64,000 nt of DNA, from NCBI GenBank assembly GCA_051859045.1, contig JBHYGK010000057.1:1-64000 (forward strand). Direction: 5' to 3'. A program made the position numbers and the translations under genes. Below are positions 17,474-26,555 of the stretch, piece by piece. The notes beneath the pieces were generated by a model that ran no database searches, was not told the origin of the DNA, and worked only from the letters and a program-made list of their open reading frames with translations. Source of the DNA: JBHYGK01 sp051859045 (lineage in GTDB: Bacteria; Pseudomonadota; Gammaproteobacteria; Xanthomonadales; Xanthomonadaceae). Each line of letters begins with the position of its first letter. The first letter of the stretch is position 1.

Positions 17474-18626
17474 CGCTCGGGACACCCTCGGCCCACGCAT
17501 CCGGCACGCAACCAGGCAAGGCGGCATCGTCGAGCCAGATGGCGAGCCGCTCGACGAGCAGATGCGAACCGTCGTAGGTCAAGGTGGCGACATTCCGGAC
17601 CCCGGCACGATCGGCGACACGCGTCAGGAAAGACGGGTCACCGTCCCCGGGAAGCTCGCCGTGCCACTGCAGTCCCGGTGTCGCCCCGATCCCGGACGTG
17701 ATCGGACCGTCCTCGTTGAACCGCGCCTCCCGATGGAGCCACTGGACATGCTCCTCGGGCGTGCCGGCGGCCTCCAGGTCACACTGCAGGTGCAGTGTGA
17801 CGCCGTCTATCGACTGCTGGATGCGGACCGTCTGGCTGCGCGACACGATGGAACCGTCGCCCGTCCGGACCTCCATCGTCCGATCCAGGAACGCCGACAT
17901 CTCCGGGGATCGAGGCAGATCGCCAAGCAAGGTCGAGATCCGATCGCCACCCACCGCGTGAGCGGCATCCAGGGCGAAGACGCCACGTTGCTGCTGCAGC
18001 GAAGCGACGTCGAATTCGAACGCCAGCAGCGCCTCCACCAGCGCACGCTCGTCCTCAGCCGTCGACGGCGGGAACACCAGGGTGAGCTTCACTGCCATGG
18101 GAGGGAGCGGGCCGACCAACACCAGCCGCCTGAACCCGAGGGCCTCTGCATTCTCCCTCCCAGCACCGGCCCCCTCCGAGGTCGCGCGGGCCTGGACACC
18201 ACTTCGAATGAGACGGAACGGACGGCCGGCCACCTGGACCGGCCTGACCTCATCGACACCCGGCGCCCCTGGCATGTCCTGCGGGCTCGCGACGATTCGC
18301 TCCGCGAGCCCCGGATCCTCCCCAGTCTCCGCGCTCGCCACCTCGACGCTGAAGCGCAACGACTGGACGACCGGGGCCCCCAGCAGGACATCCTCCCTGG
18401 CCACGAAACTGCCGGGGCTGGTGCGCCTCATCTCACGTCCGATCTCGTGCCTGGTCTGCGGCACCGGTGAAGGCACGTTCAGGGTCCCGGCGAACGTCCT
18501 GACCGCCACGATGGCTTCACCGCCTTCCCGCACGGCGTCCGGCGCGGCGTCCTGCGCCGGCGCGAGGCCCGGCAGGGCCAGGGCCGCGAGCAGCAGCAGG
18601 CGGGGCGAGGCGATGCGTCCCTTCAT
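17466..18626 (-). CDS. Exported protein of unknown function, variant 2 (thyA-folA locus)
   Basis: A 386-residue secreted protein with signal peptide MKGRIASPRLLLLAALAL and cleavage near APAQDA. It shares signal peptide, leader DNA and a C-terminal motif (IWLDDAALPGC) with the 419-residue protein at 18903-20162, but the mature parts are only distantly related. Comparable landmarks are ERALVEALLAF, GGDRISTLLG and a single mid cysteine in HLQCDLE; each protein has exactly two cysteines after the signal, so a disulfide is likely. Codon and base use is visibly less GC-rich than neighbours. RBS AAGGAA precedes the ATG; the stop overlaps folA by 8 bp. Family and function not recognised. Confidence 0.75.
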   Translation of the reverse strand: MKGRIASPRLLLLAALALPGLAPAQDAAPDAVREGGEAIVAVRTFAGTLNVPSPVPQTRHEIGREMRRTSPGSFVAREDVLLGAPVVQSLRFSVEVASAETGEDPGLAERIVASPQDMPGAPGVDEVRPVQVAGRPFRLIRSGVQARATSEGAGAGRENAEALGFRRLVLVGPLPPMAVKLTLVFPPSTAEDERALVEALLAFEFDVASLQQQRGVFALDAAHAVGGDRISTLLGDLPRSPEMSAFLDRTMEVRTGDGSIVSRSQTVRIQQSIDGVTLHLQCDLEAAGTPEEHVQWLHREARFNEDGPITSGIGATPGLQWHGELPGDGDPSFLTRVADRAGVRNVATLTYDGSHLLVERLAIWLDDAALPGCVPDAWAEGVPSDG

Positions 18627-18728
18627 GGTCGAGTTCCTTGGGTGGGCGGGTCAGACGGCGACGGGCGCCTTGATGGCCGGGTGCGGGTCGTAGCCTTCGA
18701 TGGCGATGTGCTCGAAGCGCGCCTCGAA
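18547..18728. repeat. thyA 3' end plus signal-peptide leader, copy 2 of a direct repeat
   Basis: Aligns without gaps to 20083-20264 (182 bp) with about seven mismatches, all between about 18593 and 18650; the thyA-derived part from 18651 on is identical. It encodes the last residues of thyA, the ribosome binding site and the signal peptide of the exported protein. Confidence 0.88.
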
Positions 18729-18910
18729 AGCGCGCGGCCGAGCGACTCGGCGGTCTTGCGGCCCATCACCAGCGCCCCGCCCAGGGTGAGGCGCTTGAAG
18801 TGCGCGAGGTCGTCGGGCAGCCGCCAGGGCAGCGCGTTGCCGCGCCCGATCGCGCCGTCGCGGCCGCGCGCGGCCACCAGCTTGAGGTCGCGGCGCACGG
18901 GCTCAGGCAT
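18651..18910 (-). pseudogene. Chimeric scar: folA 5' fragment fused to thyA 3' fragment
   Basis: Bases 18729-18910 hold the first 60 codons of a second folA (MPEPVRRDLK to SLGRAL, identical to folA after the second residue). At 18728/18729 this joins directly to the last 25 codons and stop of thyA (18651-18728, identical to the real thyA end) in a different frame. The joint is blunt: neither source sequence shares bases across it. Neither fragment can make an active enzyme. It is the molecular scar of a tandem duplication of [thyA tail - exported protein - folA head]. A 95-residue fusion frame running to 18623 is open but not expected to be functional. Confidence 0.85.
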
Positions 18911-20162
18911 CAGTGGGGGTCCGGCGCTCCGCCACCGCCGGGCACTGCGGGACGGCCGCGTCGTCGAGCCAGCGCTCGATGTCGCGCGTCAACCGGCGCG
19001 CGTTGAAGCCCCGGATCTTCGCGATGTAGGACTCGCCTCCGACCTGGGCGATGCGGAGGGTCGCCCTGACCCCCGTGTCATCCGCCGAACGCCCCGACCA
19101 GCGCCTGGCCGGCAGTGGACCGAACGTGGAGGCCCTGGGCTCACGCTCCGAGGCGGACGCGAGCGCGGCCGCGAAGGCATCGGCCACCTCCTCCGTGGAG
19201 ATCCGCGCGGCTTCCTCGGCGTCAGCGCCGCAGTAGAGCTCGAGCATCAGGTACTGGGTCGAGAATGCTCCGGGACTGGTGAAGACCCATCGCTCGACGC
19301 CGGCGCTCTCGCCGCCGGCCGTCCGGTTCTCGCTGAGCTCGAGCAGCGTCACCTGGTAGTGCTCGTCGCGAGGCGCCACGCCGAACATCGTCGAGACGCC
19401 GTCACCCGTCACGCGTTCCCCGCGCTCCCCGACAAGGCCGTCGGCATGGGCGAGCACCGCATCGGGATCCACCGCCATCGTCGACAGCGCTTCGACCAGC
19501 GCATCCTCGGCGTCCACGAGGCCGGAGGTCATCGAGACGGTCATCAGCACCATCACGTCCTTGACCATGCCGGTGAGCGCCAGCTCCCTCACCGCCGGCT
19601 GCTCGCCGGACGCGGAGTCACCGTCGGCCACCGCTTCGGCGCGAGGCGCCTCGTCCGCGGGCTCGACGGCCCCGGGCTTGCCGCCCCCCTTCTCCGCGCC
19701 ACGAGGGGCGTAGCGCAGGACGTGGAACGACTCCCCCGCGAGCGTCACCGGCTCGACCGCATCCACCGCGGGATCGCGCCGGGCCCCGTCGAGGTAGCTC
19801 ATCATCGAGAGCGACATCGCCATCGCGCCTTGCTGGCCGGCCGGCGTGATGGCCAACACGATGGTCAAGCGGTCGCCCGCCGGCGTGACGAACTGGAGGC
19901 GCTCGCCCGCGCGCGTGTCGCTGCCGTCGACGCGATTGACGAACCGCGAGCGCTCCCGCAGGCCCAGTGCCCCCGGGAACACAAGCCGGCCGATGCGAGT
20001 CTCGACCTGGGTAGGCGCCGCGTCGGCGGCGGCGCCGGCGGATGCCGGATCAGGCGCCGCGCTGGCCTCGGCGACCGGAGATGCGTCCTGCGCCGGCGCG
20101 AGGCCCGGCAGGGCCAGGGCCGCGAGCAACAGCAGGCGGGGCGAGGCGGTGAATCCCTTCAT
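18903..20162 (-). CDS. Exported protein of unknown function, variant 1 (thyA-folA locus)
   Basis: A 419-residue secreted protein directly downstream of thyA. Signal peptide MKGFTASPRLLLLAALAL, cleaved near APAQDA; then an alanine-rich stretch, a domain starting RIGRLVFPGALGLRERSRF, an acidic low-complexity insert (residues about 155-190) and a C-terminal half with EDALVEALSTM, GDGVSTMFG, LELYCGADAEE and RWLDDAAVPQC. Two cysteines only, in the same relative places as in variant 2. Base use is less GC-rich than neighbours. RBS AGGAG before the ATG; 24 bp after the thyA stop, so translated from the thyA message. No known family recognised. Confidence 0.75.
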   Translation of the reverse strand: MKGFTASPRLLLLAALALPGLAPAQDASPVAEASAAPDPASAGAAADAAPTQVETRIGRLVFPGALGLRERSRFVNRVDGSDTRAGERLQFVTPAGDRLTIVLAITPAGQQGAMAMSLSMMSYLDGARRDPAVDAVEPVTLAGESFHVLRYAPRGAEKGGGKPGAVEPADEAPRAEAVADGDSASGEQPAVRELALTGMVKDVMVLMTVSMTSGLVDAEDALVEALSTMAVDPDAVLAHADGLVGERGERVTGDGVSTMFGVAPRDEHYQVTLLELSENRTAGGESAGVERWVFTSPGAFSTQYLMLELYCGADAEEAARISTEEVADAFAAALASASEREPRASTFGPLPARRWSGRSADDTGVRATLRIAQVGGESYIAKIRGFNARRLTRDIERWLDDAAVPQCPAVAERRTPTDA

Positions 20163-20186
20163 GGTCGAGCTCCTGGGGTGGTCGGG

Positions 20187-20981
20187 TCAGACGGCGACGG
20201 GCGCCTTGATGGCCGGGTGCGGGTCGTAGCCTTCGATGGCGATGTGCTCGAAGCGCGCCTCGAACAGGTCGCCCAGCGCGGGGTCGAGCACCAGCCGCGG
20301 CAGCGGGCGCGGCTCGCGCGCGAGCTGCTCGCGGGCCTGCTCGACGTGGTTGGCATACAGGTGCGCGTCGCCCAGCGTGTGCACGAAGTCGCCGACCTCC
20401 AGCCCGCAGTGGCGGGCCACGAGATGCGTGAGCAGCGCGTAGCTGGCGATGTTGAACGGCACGCCCAGGAAGATGTCGGCCGAGCGCTGGTAGAGCTGGC
20501 AGCTCAGGCGGCCGTCGGCGACGTAGAACTGGAACATCGTGTGGCAGGGCATCAGCGCCATGCGCTCGAGCTCGCCCACGTTCCAGGCGCTGACGATGAG
20601 CCGGCGCGAGTCGGGGTTGCGGCGGATCTCGTCGACCACCCAGCGCAGCTGGTCGTGCACGCGGCCGTCGGCGCCCTCCCAGGCGCGCCACTGCTTGCCG
20701 TACACCGGGCCCAGCTCGCCCTCGGGGCTGGCCCACTCGTCCCAGATGCTGACGCCGTTCTCGCGCAGGTAGCCGATGTTGGTCTCGCCGCGGATGAACC
20801 ACAGCAGCTCGTGGATGATCGAGCGCAGGTGCAGCTTCTTGGTGGTCACCAGCGGGAAGCCGGCGCGCAGGTCGTAGCGCGTCTGCCAGCCGAACACCGA
20901 GCGGGTGCCGGTGCCGGTGCGGTCGGCCTTGATGGCGCCGTGCTCGAGCACGTGGCGCAGGAGGTCGAGGTAGGGCTGCAT
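20187..20981 (-). CDS. thyA: Thymidylate synthase
   Basis: Converts dUMP and methylene-tetrahydrofolate to dTMP and dihydrofolate; the dihydrofolate is recycled by folA. At 264 residues it matches E. coli ThyA in length. The catalytic cysteine is Cys146 in LMPCHTMFQ; other motifs are DRTGTGTRSVFG, the dUMP-phosphate arginines in NPDSRRLIVSAWN, GVPFNIASYALL and the C-terminal IKAPVAV. The final 25 codons are duplicated in the scar at 18651-18728. A 49-bp gap separates it from lgt upstream. Confidence 0.96.
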   Translation of the reverse strand: MQPYLDLLRHVLEHGAIKADRTGTGTRSVFGWQTRYDLRAGFPLVTTKKLHLRSIIHELLWFIRGETNIGYLRENGVSIWDEWASPEGELGPVYGKQWRAWEGADGRVHDQLRWVVDEIRRNPDSRRLIVSAWNVGELERMALMPCHTMFQFYVADGRLSCQLYQRSADIFLGVPFNIASYALLTHLVARHCGLEVGDFVHTLGDAHLYANHVEQAREQLAREPRPLPRLVLDPALGDLFEARFEHIAIEGYDPHPAIKAPVAV

Positions 20982-21030
20982 GCGGGCGTCCGTGTCGGGG
21001 CGTGGGGGATGTGGATCGGGGCGTGGGGGG

Positions 21031-21999
21031 TCAGGCCTTGTCGGCGGGCGGCGGCGGCACCGGCTGCAGCACCGGCGCGGTGCGCGAGCGCCACAGCAGG
21101 AACAGGCCCAGCGCCACCAGCGGCAGGCTCAGCACCTGCCCCATCGTGACCCAGCCGAAGGCCAGGTAGCCGAGGTGCGCGTCGGGCTCGCGGACGAACT
21201 CCACGACGATGCGGAACGCGCCGTAGAGCAGCGCGAACATGCCAGACACCGCGTAGCGCGGGCGCGGCCGCGACGAGAACCACCACAGCAGGCCGAACAT
21301 CGCCACGCCCTCGAGGACGGCCTGGTAGAGCTGCGAGGGATGCCGCGCGAACACGTCCAGCGCGCCGGTCTCGTGCATCGCGCGCAGCGTGGCGGCGTCG
21401 AGCGCCTGCAGCTCCGGCGGCAGGCTGCGCGGGAACACCACGCCCCAGCTGCCGTCGGTGGTGCGGCCCCAGAGCTCGGCGCCGATGAAATTGCCGATCC
21501 GGCCCACGCCGAGGCCCGCGGGGATCAGCGGCGCCACGACGTCCATCACGTCGAAGAAGTGCATGCGCTGCGCGCGGCACCACCACGCGGCGGCCACCAG
21601 CACGCCGAGCAGGCCGCCGTGGAAGCTCATGCCGCCCTCCCACACGCGCAGCAGGCTCAGCGGATCCGCCAGCCAGCCCTGGAAGCCGTAGAAGAGGATG
21701 TAGCCCAGCCGCCCGCCCAGCACCACGCCCACCATCCCGTAGAACAGCAGGTCGCCCCAGGCCTGTTCGGACACGCCCGGCAGCCGGCCCAGGCGCACGC
21801 GGCGCGTGCCCAGCCACCAGGCCAGCGCGAAGGCCACCAGGTACATCACGCCGTACCAGTGCGGGCCGATCGGGCCGATCTCGCGGCCGAAGGCCTCGAA
21901 GGCCGGGATCTGGAAGGCGTAGGGATCGATCTGGTGCAGCCAGGTGCGCGCGCCCTCGGCGGCGGGCGCGGCGACGGCGGGCGCGGCGGCCGCGCTCAT
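21031..21999 (-). CDS. lgt: Prolipoprotein diacylglyceryl transferase
   Basis: Inner-membrane enzyme (322 residues) that transfers diacylglycerol from phosphatidylglycerol to the lipobox cysteine of prolipoproteins, the first step of lipoprotein maturation. About seven membrane segments. Conserved: GPHWYGVMYLVAF, EGGMSFHGGLLG with the essential histidine, and the Lgt signature VGRIGNFIGAELWGR. The C-terminus has HPSQLYQAVLEG and FVREPDAHLGYLAFG. The N-terminal 20 residues are alanine-rich. The ATG overlaps the stop of rlmI by 4 bp; lgt next to thyA is a widespread arrangement. Confidence 0.95.
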   Translation of the reverse strand: MSAAAAPAVAAPAAEGARTWLHQIDPYAFQIPAFEAFGREIGPIGPHWYGVMYLVAFALAWWLGTRRVRLGRLPGVSEQAWGDLLFYGMVGVVLGGRLGYILFYGFQGWLADPLSLLRVWEGGMSFHGGLLGVLVAAAWWCRAQRMHFFDVMDVVAPLIPAGLGVGRIGNFIGAELWGRTTDGSWGVVFPRSLPPELQALDAATLRAMHETGALDVFARHPSQLYQAVLEGVAMFGLLWWFSSRPRPRYAVSGMFALLYGAFRIVVEFVREPDAHLGYLAFGWVTMGQVLSLPLVALGLFLLWRSRTAPVLQPVPPPPADKA

Positions 22000-23198
22000 G
22001 CCGGCAGCACCCGGCACAGCACGCCCTTGAGGTACTCGGTCTCCGGGATGGCCGGGTGCATCGGGTGGTCGGCGGCCTGCTGGAAGTGCTCCAGCAGCTG
22101 GGCGAAGCGGTCGGTCTGGCGGGCCGCGGCCTGCACGCCGTCCACCAGCATGGCCTTGGGCAGGTGGTGCGAGCAGCTGCAGCTCACCAGCAGGCCGTCG
22201 CGCTCGAGCACCTGCATGCCCAGCTCGGCCAGGCGGCGGTAGGCCAGCGCGCCCTCCTTGAGGTCCTTGCGCCGCTTCACGAACGCCGGCGGGTCGATGA
22301 TCACCACGTCCCAGCGCTGGCGCTGCTGGCGCGCGGCCTTGAGGAAGTCGAACACGTCGGCCTGCACGGCCTCGAAGCGGTCGGGGCCGACGCCGTTGGC
22401 CTCGGCGCTGGCGCGCGCCGAGCCCACGGCCAGGGCCGAGGCGTCGACGCAGGTGGCGTGCGCGGCGCCCTGCGCGAGCGCGCGCAGGCCCCAGGCGCCG
22501 ACGTAGCTGAAGAGGTCCAGCACGCGCGCGCCCTTCACGTAGGGCGCCATCCGCGCGCGGTTGCCGCGCTGGTCGAAGAAGAAGCCGGTCTTCTGGCCCT
22601 CCGCGAGGTCGACCAGGAAGCGCACGCCGTCCTCGAGCACCTCGACCGGGCCGTCGAGCTCGCCCCAGGCCAGGCGCACGTGGCTGTCGAGGCCCTCCAT
22701 CTCGCGCGCGCCGGAATCGTTCTTCCACAGCAGCACGCGCGGCTTGAGCACCTTCTCGATCGCGGCCTCGACCTCGGCCTCCAGCGCCGCCATGCCGGCG
22801 GTCGTGGACTGGGCCACGACGATGTCGCCGTAGCGCTCGACGGTGAGGCCGGGCAGGCCGTCGCTCTCGCCGAACACCGCGCGGTAGTGGCCCTCGGGAT
22901 ACAGCCTCTCGCGCAGGCCCAGCGCCACCTTCAGGCGGTGGGTGATCAGCGAGCGGTCCAGCGCGTGGCCGTTGCGATCCACCAGGCGCGCGCAGATCAG
23001 CGAGGCCGGGTTGACGTAGCCGGTGCCCAGCGGCTTGCCGGCGTGGTCGAGGATCCACACCGCCTCGCCGGGCTTGAACGCGGGCAGCGGCGAGCGCGCC
23101 ACGTCGACCTCGTTGCTGAACACCCACAGATGGCCCGCACGCAGGCGGCGGTCCTCGTTGCGCTTGAGGTAGAGGGCGGGGAGTTCGGGCTGGGACAT
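21996..23198 (-). CDS. rlmI: 23S rRNA 5-methylcytosine methyltransferase RlmI-like
   Basis: SAM-dependent methyltransferase (400 residues) of the RlmI/YccW family, which in E. coli makes m5C1962 in 23S rRNA. The N-terminal PUA domain (LKRNEDRRLRAGHLWVFSNE) is followed by an EEHEE-like domain and a Rossmann domain with RVLDLFSYVGAWGLRAL as the SAM loop and the catalytic region VIIDPPAFVKRRKD. Near the C-terminus, LLVSCSCSHHLP supplies the cysteine motif. Start ATG with upstream GGAACCCC. It overlaps lgt. Confidence 0.92.
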   Translation of the reverse strand: MSQPELPALYLKRNEDRRLRAGHLWVFSNEVDVARSPLPAFKPGEAVWILDHAGKPLGTGYVNPASLICARLVDRNGHALDRSLITHRLKVALGLRERLYPEGHYRAVFGESDGLPGLTVERYGDIVVAQSTTAGMAALEAEVEAAIEKVLKPRVLLWKNDSGAREMEGLDSHVRLAWGELDGPVEVLEDGVRFLVDLAEGQKTGFFFDQRGNRARMAPYVKGARVLDLFSYVGAWGLRALAQGAAHATCVDASALAVGSARASAEANGVGPDRFEAVQADVFDFLKAARQQRQRWDVVIIDPPAFVKRRKDLKEGALAYRRLAELGMQVLERDGLLVSCSCSHHLPKAMLVDGVQAAARQTDRFAQLLEHFQQAADHPMHPAIPETEYLKGVLCRVLPA

Positions 23199-23222
23199 CG
23201 GGGTTCCTGGGAAGCGGCCGGC

Positions 23223-23612
23223 TCAGCCGAGCCAGCGGGGGCCGAGGATGAAGCCCCAGCAGAGGATGACGTTGAGCATCGTGATGAAGACGGCCGCGGA
23301 GCCCATGTCCTTGGCGCGGCCGGCGAGCTCGTGGAACTCGGCGCCGTAGCGCTCGATCACGGCCTCGACGGCGGAATTGAGCAGCTCGGCGCTCATCACC
23401 AGCAGCAGGCTGCCGACGAGCAGCGCGCGCTCGACGCCGTCGGCGCCCAGCCAGGCGCCCAGCGGGGCGAACACGGCGAACAGCACCACCTCCAGGCGGA
23501 AGCTGCTCTCGTAGCGCCAGCCGTACTTCAGGCCCTGCAGGCTCCACACGAAGGCCTTCCAGACGCCGACCGGGCCGCGGGGCAGGTAGCTGGGGGTGGA
23601 CGGATCGGGCAT
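23223..23612 (-). CDS. dgkA: Diacylglycerol kinase (prokaryotic DgkA type)
   Basis: Small integral-membrane lipid kinase (129 residues, three membrane helices) that recycles diacylglycerol to phosphatidic acid. The DgkA signature AELLNSAVEAVIERYG contains the catalytic glutamate, and KDMGSAAVFITML is in the third helix. The amphipathic start (KAFVWSLQGLKYGWRYESSFR) also matches. Placed 24 bp upstream of rlmI in one minus-strand run. Confidence 0.95.
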   Translation of the reverse strand: MPDPSTPSYLPRGPVGVWKAFVWSLQGLKYGWRYESSFRLEVVLFAVFAPLGAWLGADGVERALLVGSLLLVMSAELLNSAVEAVIERYGAEFHELAGRAKDMGSAAVFITMLNVILCWGFILGPRWLG

Positions 23613-23642
23613 CGGCGGGGCCTGGGGTGGCGGAAGCCCCGG

Positions 23643-23648
23643 ATTGTA
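23643..23648 (-). promoter_or_regulatory. Probable -10 element for dgkA-rlmI-lgt
   Basis: TACAAT on the minus strand (5/6 of the consensus), ending 30 bp before the dgkA ATG. No good -35 at 17 bp. It would drive dgkA, rlmI and lgt. Confidence 0.4.
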
Positions 23649-23714
23649 CCGGGCCGGCCGGCCGCGGTGGCCCGCCGGCGACGCGGCCCCGCCCGGCGGC
23701 CCGCCCCGCCGGGC

Positions 23715-24752
23715 TCAGTCGGCGAACACCGCCGTGCCGCGCTCGCCGTCGGCCCGGATCCAGCCGCGGTACATGCCCGAGGTGTTGAAGGGCATCGCGA
23801 TGCGCCCCGCGCCGTCGATCGCGATCAGCCCGCCGTCGCCGCCCAGCGCCGGCAGCTCGGTGCCGATGACCTGCCCGGCCGCCTCGGCCAGCCCGTCGCC
23901 GCGGTAGGCCACCCGCGCGCAGACGTCCGCGGCGATGTGCAGCCGGATGAAGAACTCGCCCCAGCCGGTGGCCGACACCGCGCAGCCCGGCTGCGCCCAG
24001 GTGCCCGCGCCGATCACCGGCGCGTCGCCCACCCGCCCCCAGCGCTTGTTGGTCATGCCGCCGGTGGAGGTGGCCGCGGCCACGCGGCCGTGCCGGTCCA
24101 GCGCCACCGCGCCGACGGTGCCGTAGCGCGAGGCCGGCTCCACCGAGGCCTCGGCCGCCTCCCGCTCGAGCGCGCGCTGCAGCTGCTGCCAGCGGTGCTC
24201 GGTGCGGAAGTAGGCCGGGTCGACCGTGGTGATCCCGCGCTCGCGCGCGAAGCGCTCGGCGCCCTCGCCCACCAGCATCACGTGCGGCGAGGCGTCCATC
24301 ACCGCGCGCGCGGCCTGGATCGGGTTGCGCACGGTGGTCAGCCCGGCCACCGCGCCGGCGCGGCGGGTGTGGCCGTCCATGATCGCGGCGTCGAGCTCGT
24401 TGCGGCCCTCGTGGGTGAACACCGCGCCGTGGCCGGCGTTGAAGTGCGGGGAGTCCTCCAGCACCTGCACCGCGGCCTGGGTGGCGTCGAGCGCGCTGCC
24501 GCCGGCGACGAGCACCGCGTGGCCCGCGTCGAGCGCGCGGTCGAGGTCGGCCCGGATCGCAGCCTCCAGCGCCGGCGTGATGGCCTCGCGTGTGAGCGTG
24601 CCGGCGCCGCCGTGGATGGCGATGGCGATCGGCGCGCCGGCCGCGGGCGCGTCGGCCGCGGCGGCATCGGGCGCGGGCGCGTCGGCCGCCGCGGCGGCGT
24701 GGGCGGCGGCCGCGAGGGCCAGGGCGAGGGCGAGGGCGAGGCGGACGGGCAT
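23715..24752 (-). CDS. Isoaspartyl peptidase/L-asparaginase (Ntn hydrolase), exported
   Basis: Plant-type asparaginase/isoaspartyl dipeptidase of the N-terminal nucleophile family (345 residues). It removes isoaspartyl residues from peptides and hydrolyses asparagine after self-cleavage. The signal peptide MPVRLALALALALAAA suggests a periplasmic enzyme, unlike cytosolic E. coli IaaA. Motifs: IAIHGGAGTLTRE, LEDSPHFNAGHGAVF, ELDAAIMDG, and the autoprocessing site YGTVGAVALD, where the threonine becomes the new N-terminus; GGMTNKRWGRVGDAP follows. The alanine-rich stretch after the signal is low complexity. All key residues are present. Confidence 0.92.
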   Translation of the reverse strand: MPVRLALALALALAAAAHAAAAADAPAPDAAAADAPAAGAPIAIAIHGGAGTLTREAITPALEAAIRADLDRALDAGHAVLVAGGSALDATQAAVQVLEDSPHFNAGHGAVFTHEGRNELDAAIMDGHTRRAGAVAGLTTVRNPIQAARAVMDASPHVMLVGEGAERFARERGITTVDPAYFRTEHRWQQLQRALEREAAEASVEPASRYGTVGAVALDRHGRVAAATSTGGMTNKRWGRVGDAPVIGAGTWAQPGCAVSATGWGEFFIRLHIAADVCARVAYRGDGLAEAAGQVIGTELPALGGDGGLIAIDGAGRIAMPFNTSGMYRGWIRADGERGTAVFAD

Positions 24753-24857
24753 GGCGGACTCCGGTGGCGCGGGGCGGAGTGCGAGCCTAGCGCGAAGCGC
24801 CGGCGCGCCGGGTGGTCTACGCTGATCGCCCTGCCCGCCTCGCCCCGGAGCGCCCCG

Positions 24858-25733
24858 ATGCCCGCCACGCCCCATCCCCTGCTGCGGCAGCTCGCCTGGG
24901 CCTGGCTGGCCCAGGCCATCGCGACGCTGCTGCTGATGGCGATGCTGGCCCCGCTCGGCGGGCTGATCCAGGACATCGCCGCCGAGGCGATCGCCCGCGG
25001 CGCCCGCGCGGACGTGCGCGCCATCGAGGTCATCGCGCAGGGCCTGCGCGGGATCAGCTGGGCGTTCGGCGTGGTGGCGCTGGCCGGGTTCGCCGGCGCG
25101 CTGGCGCTGTGGCGCCAGCGCAGCCGCGACCTGGTGCAGGTGGCCTGCGTGCCGATGCTGGCCGCCGTGCCGCCGCTGGGCCTGGGCCTGGCGATCCTCA
25201 CCTGGTGGCTGCTGCGTCGCCCCGACGTGGCGGCCGCGCTGCGCGATGCCGCCGCGCCGGTGCCGCTGGGCGAGGCGCCCGCCGCGGCCGCCTCGCCACC
25301 GGCGCCGGCCCCCAGCGCCACCGACCTCGCGCACCTGCGCCAGCTGGCCATCGGCCACTGGGCGATGGCCGCGCTGCAGCTGCTGCCGCTGGGGATCATG
25401 GCGCTGCAGGCGCTGATGCTGGGGGTGGTGTTCGGTCAGGCCGGCCAGCCCGGCGGCCCGCCGCCGCTGCCGGACGGCGTGCACCTGCTGTTCGCCGCCG
25501 GCTGGACCTGGATGGGCGTCATGGTGGCCATCACCGCCGCGCTGAACATCGCCGCCGCGCGCGCGCTGGGCCGGGGCCGCGGGCTGGCGCTGGTGCAAGC
25601 CACCGCGGCGGTGAACGCCCTGCAGTTCCCGATCGGCCTGGCGCTGGCGATCCCCACGGTGCTGGTGACGCAGCGCCCGGCGGTGGCCGCGGCGCTGGCC
25701 GCCGGCCTCGACGCGGACGCGCCGCGCGGCTGA
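24858..25733 (+). CDS. Polytopic membrane protein of unknown function
   Basis: A 291-residue integral membrane protein with about six hydrophobic stretches in two similar halves. Each half begins with an ALxQL-type helix (LLRQLAWAWLAQAI; LRQLAIGHWAMAAL) and has a later TWxW motif (ILTWWLLRRP; GWTWMGVMVA), separated by an alanine/proline linker (residues about 140-160). The C-terminus ends in a helix with LIPTVL-type residues. This suggests an internal duplication. ATG after CCCCGGAGCG (weak Shine-Dalgarno); TACGCT at 24818 may be a -10. No family recognised. It converges on the dioxygenase gene. Confidence 0.72.
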   Translation: MPATPHPLLRQLAWAWLAQAIATLLLMAMLAPLGGLIQDIAAEAIARGARADVRAIEVIAQGLRGISWAFGVVALAGFAGALALWRQRSRDLVQVACVPMLAAVPPLGLGLAILTWWLLRRPDVAAALRDAAAPVPLGEAPAAAASPPAPAPSATDLAHLRQLAIGHWAMAALQLLPLGIMALQALMLGVVFGQAGQPGGPPPLPDGVHLLFAAGWTWMGVMVAITAALNIAAARALGRGRGLALVQATAAVNALQFPIGLALAIPTVLVTQRPAVAAALAAGLDADAPRG

Positions 25734-25748
25734 CGCCGCCGGTCGCGC

Positions 25749-25763
<15 letters not shown>
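25732..25763. terminator. Inverted repeat between convergent genes
   Basis: Perfect 8-bp arms GACGCCGC/GCGGCGTC around a 16-base loop that contains the minus-strand stop. It straddles the end of the membrane-protein gene and the end of the dioxygenase gene. Confidence 0.35.

Positions 25764-26555
<792 letters not shown>

Noticed and set aside
18623..18910. A 95-codon gene starting like folA
   Set aside because: Only the first 60 codons are folA; the rest is thyA sequence read out of frame. It is a duplication scar, not an enzyme gene.
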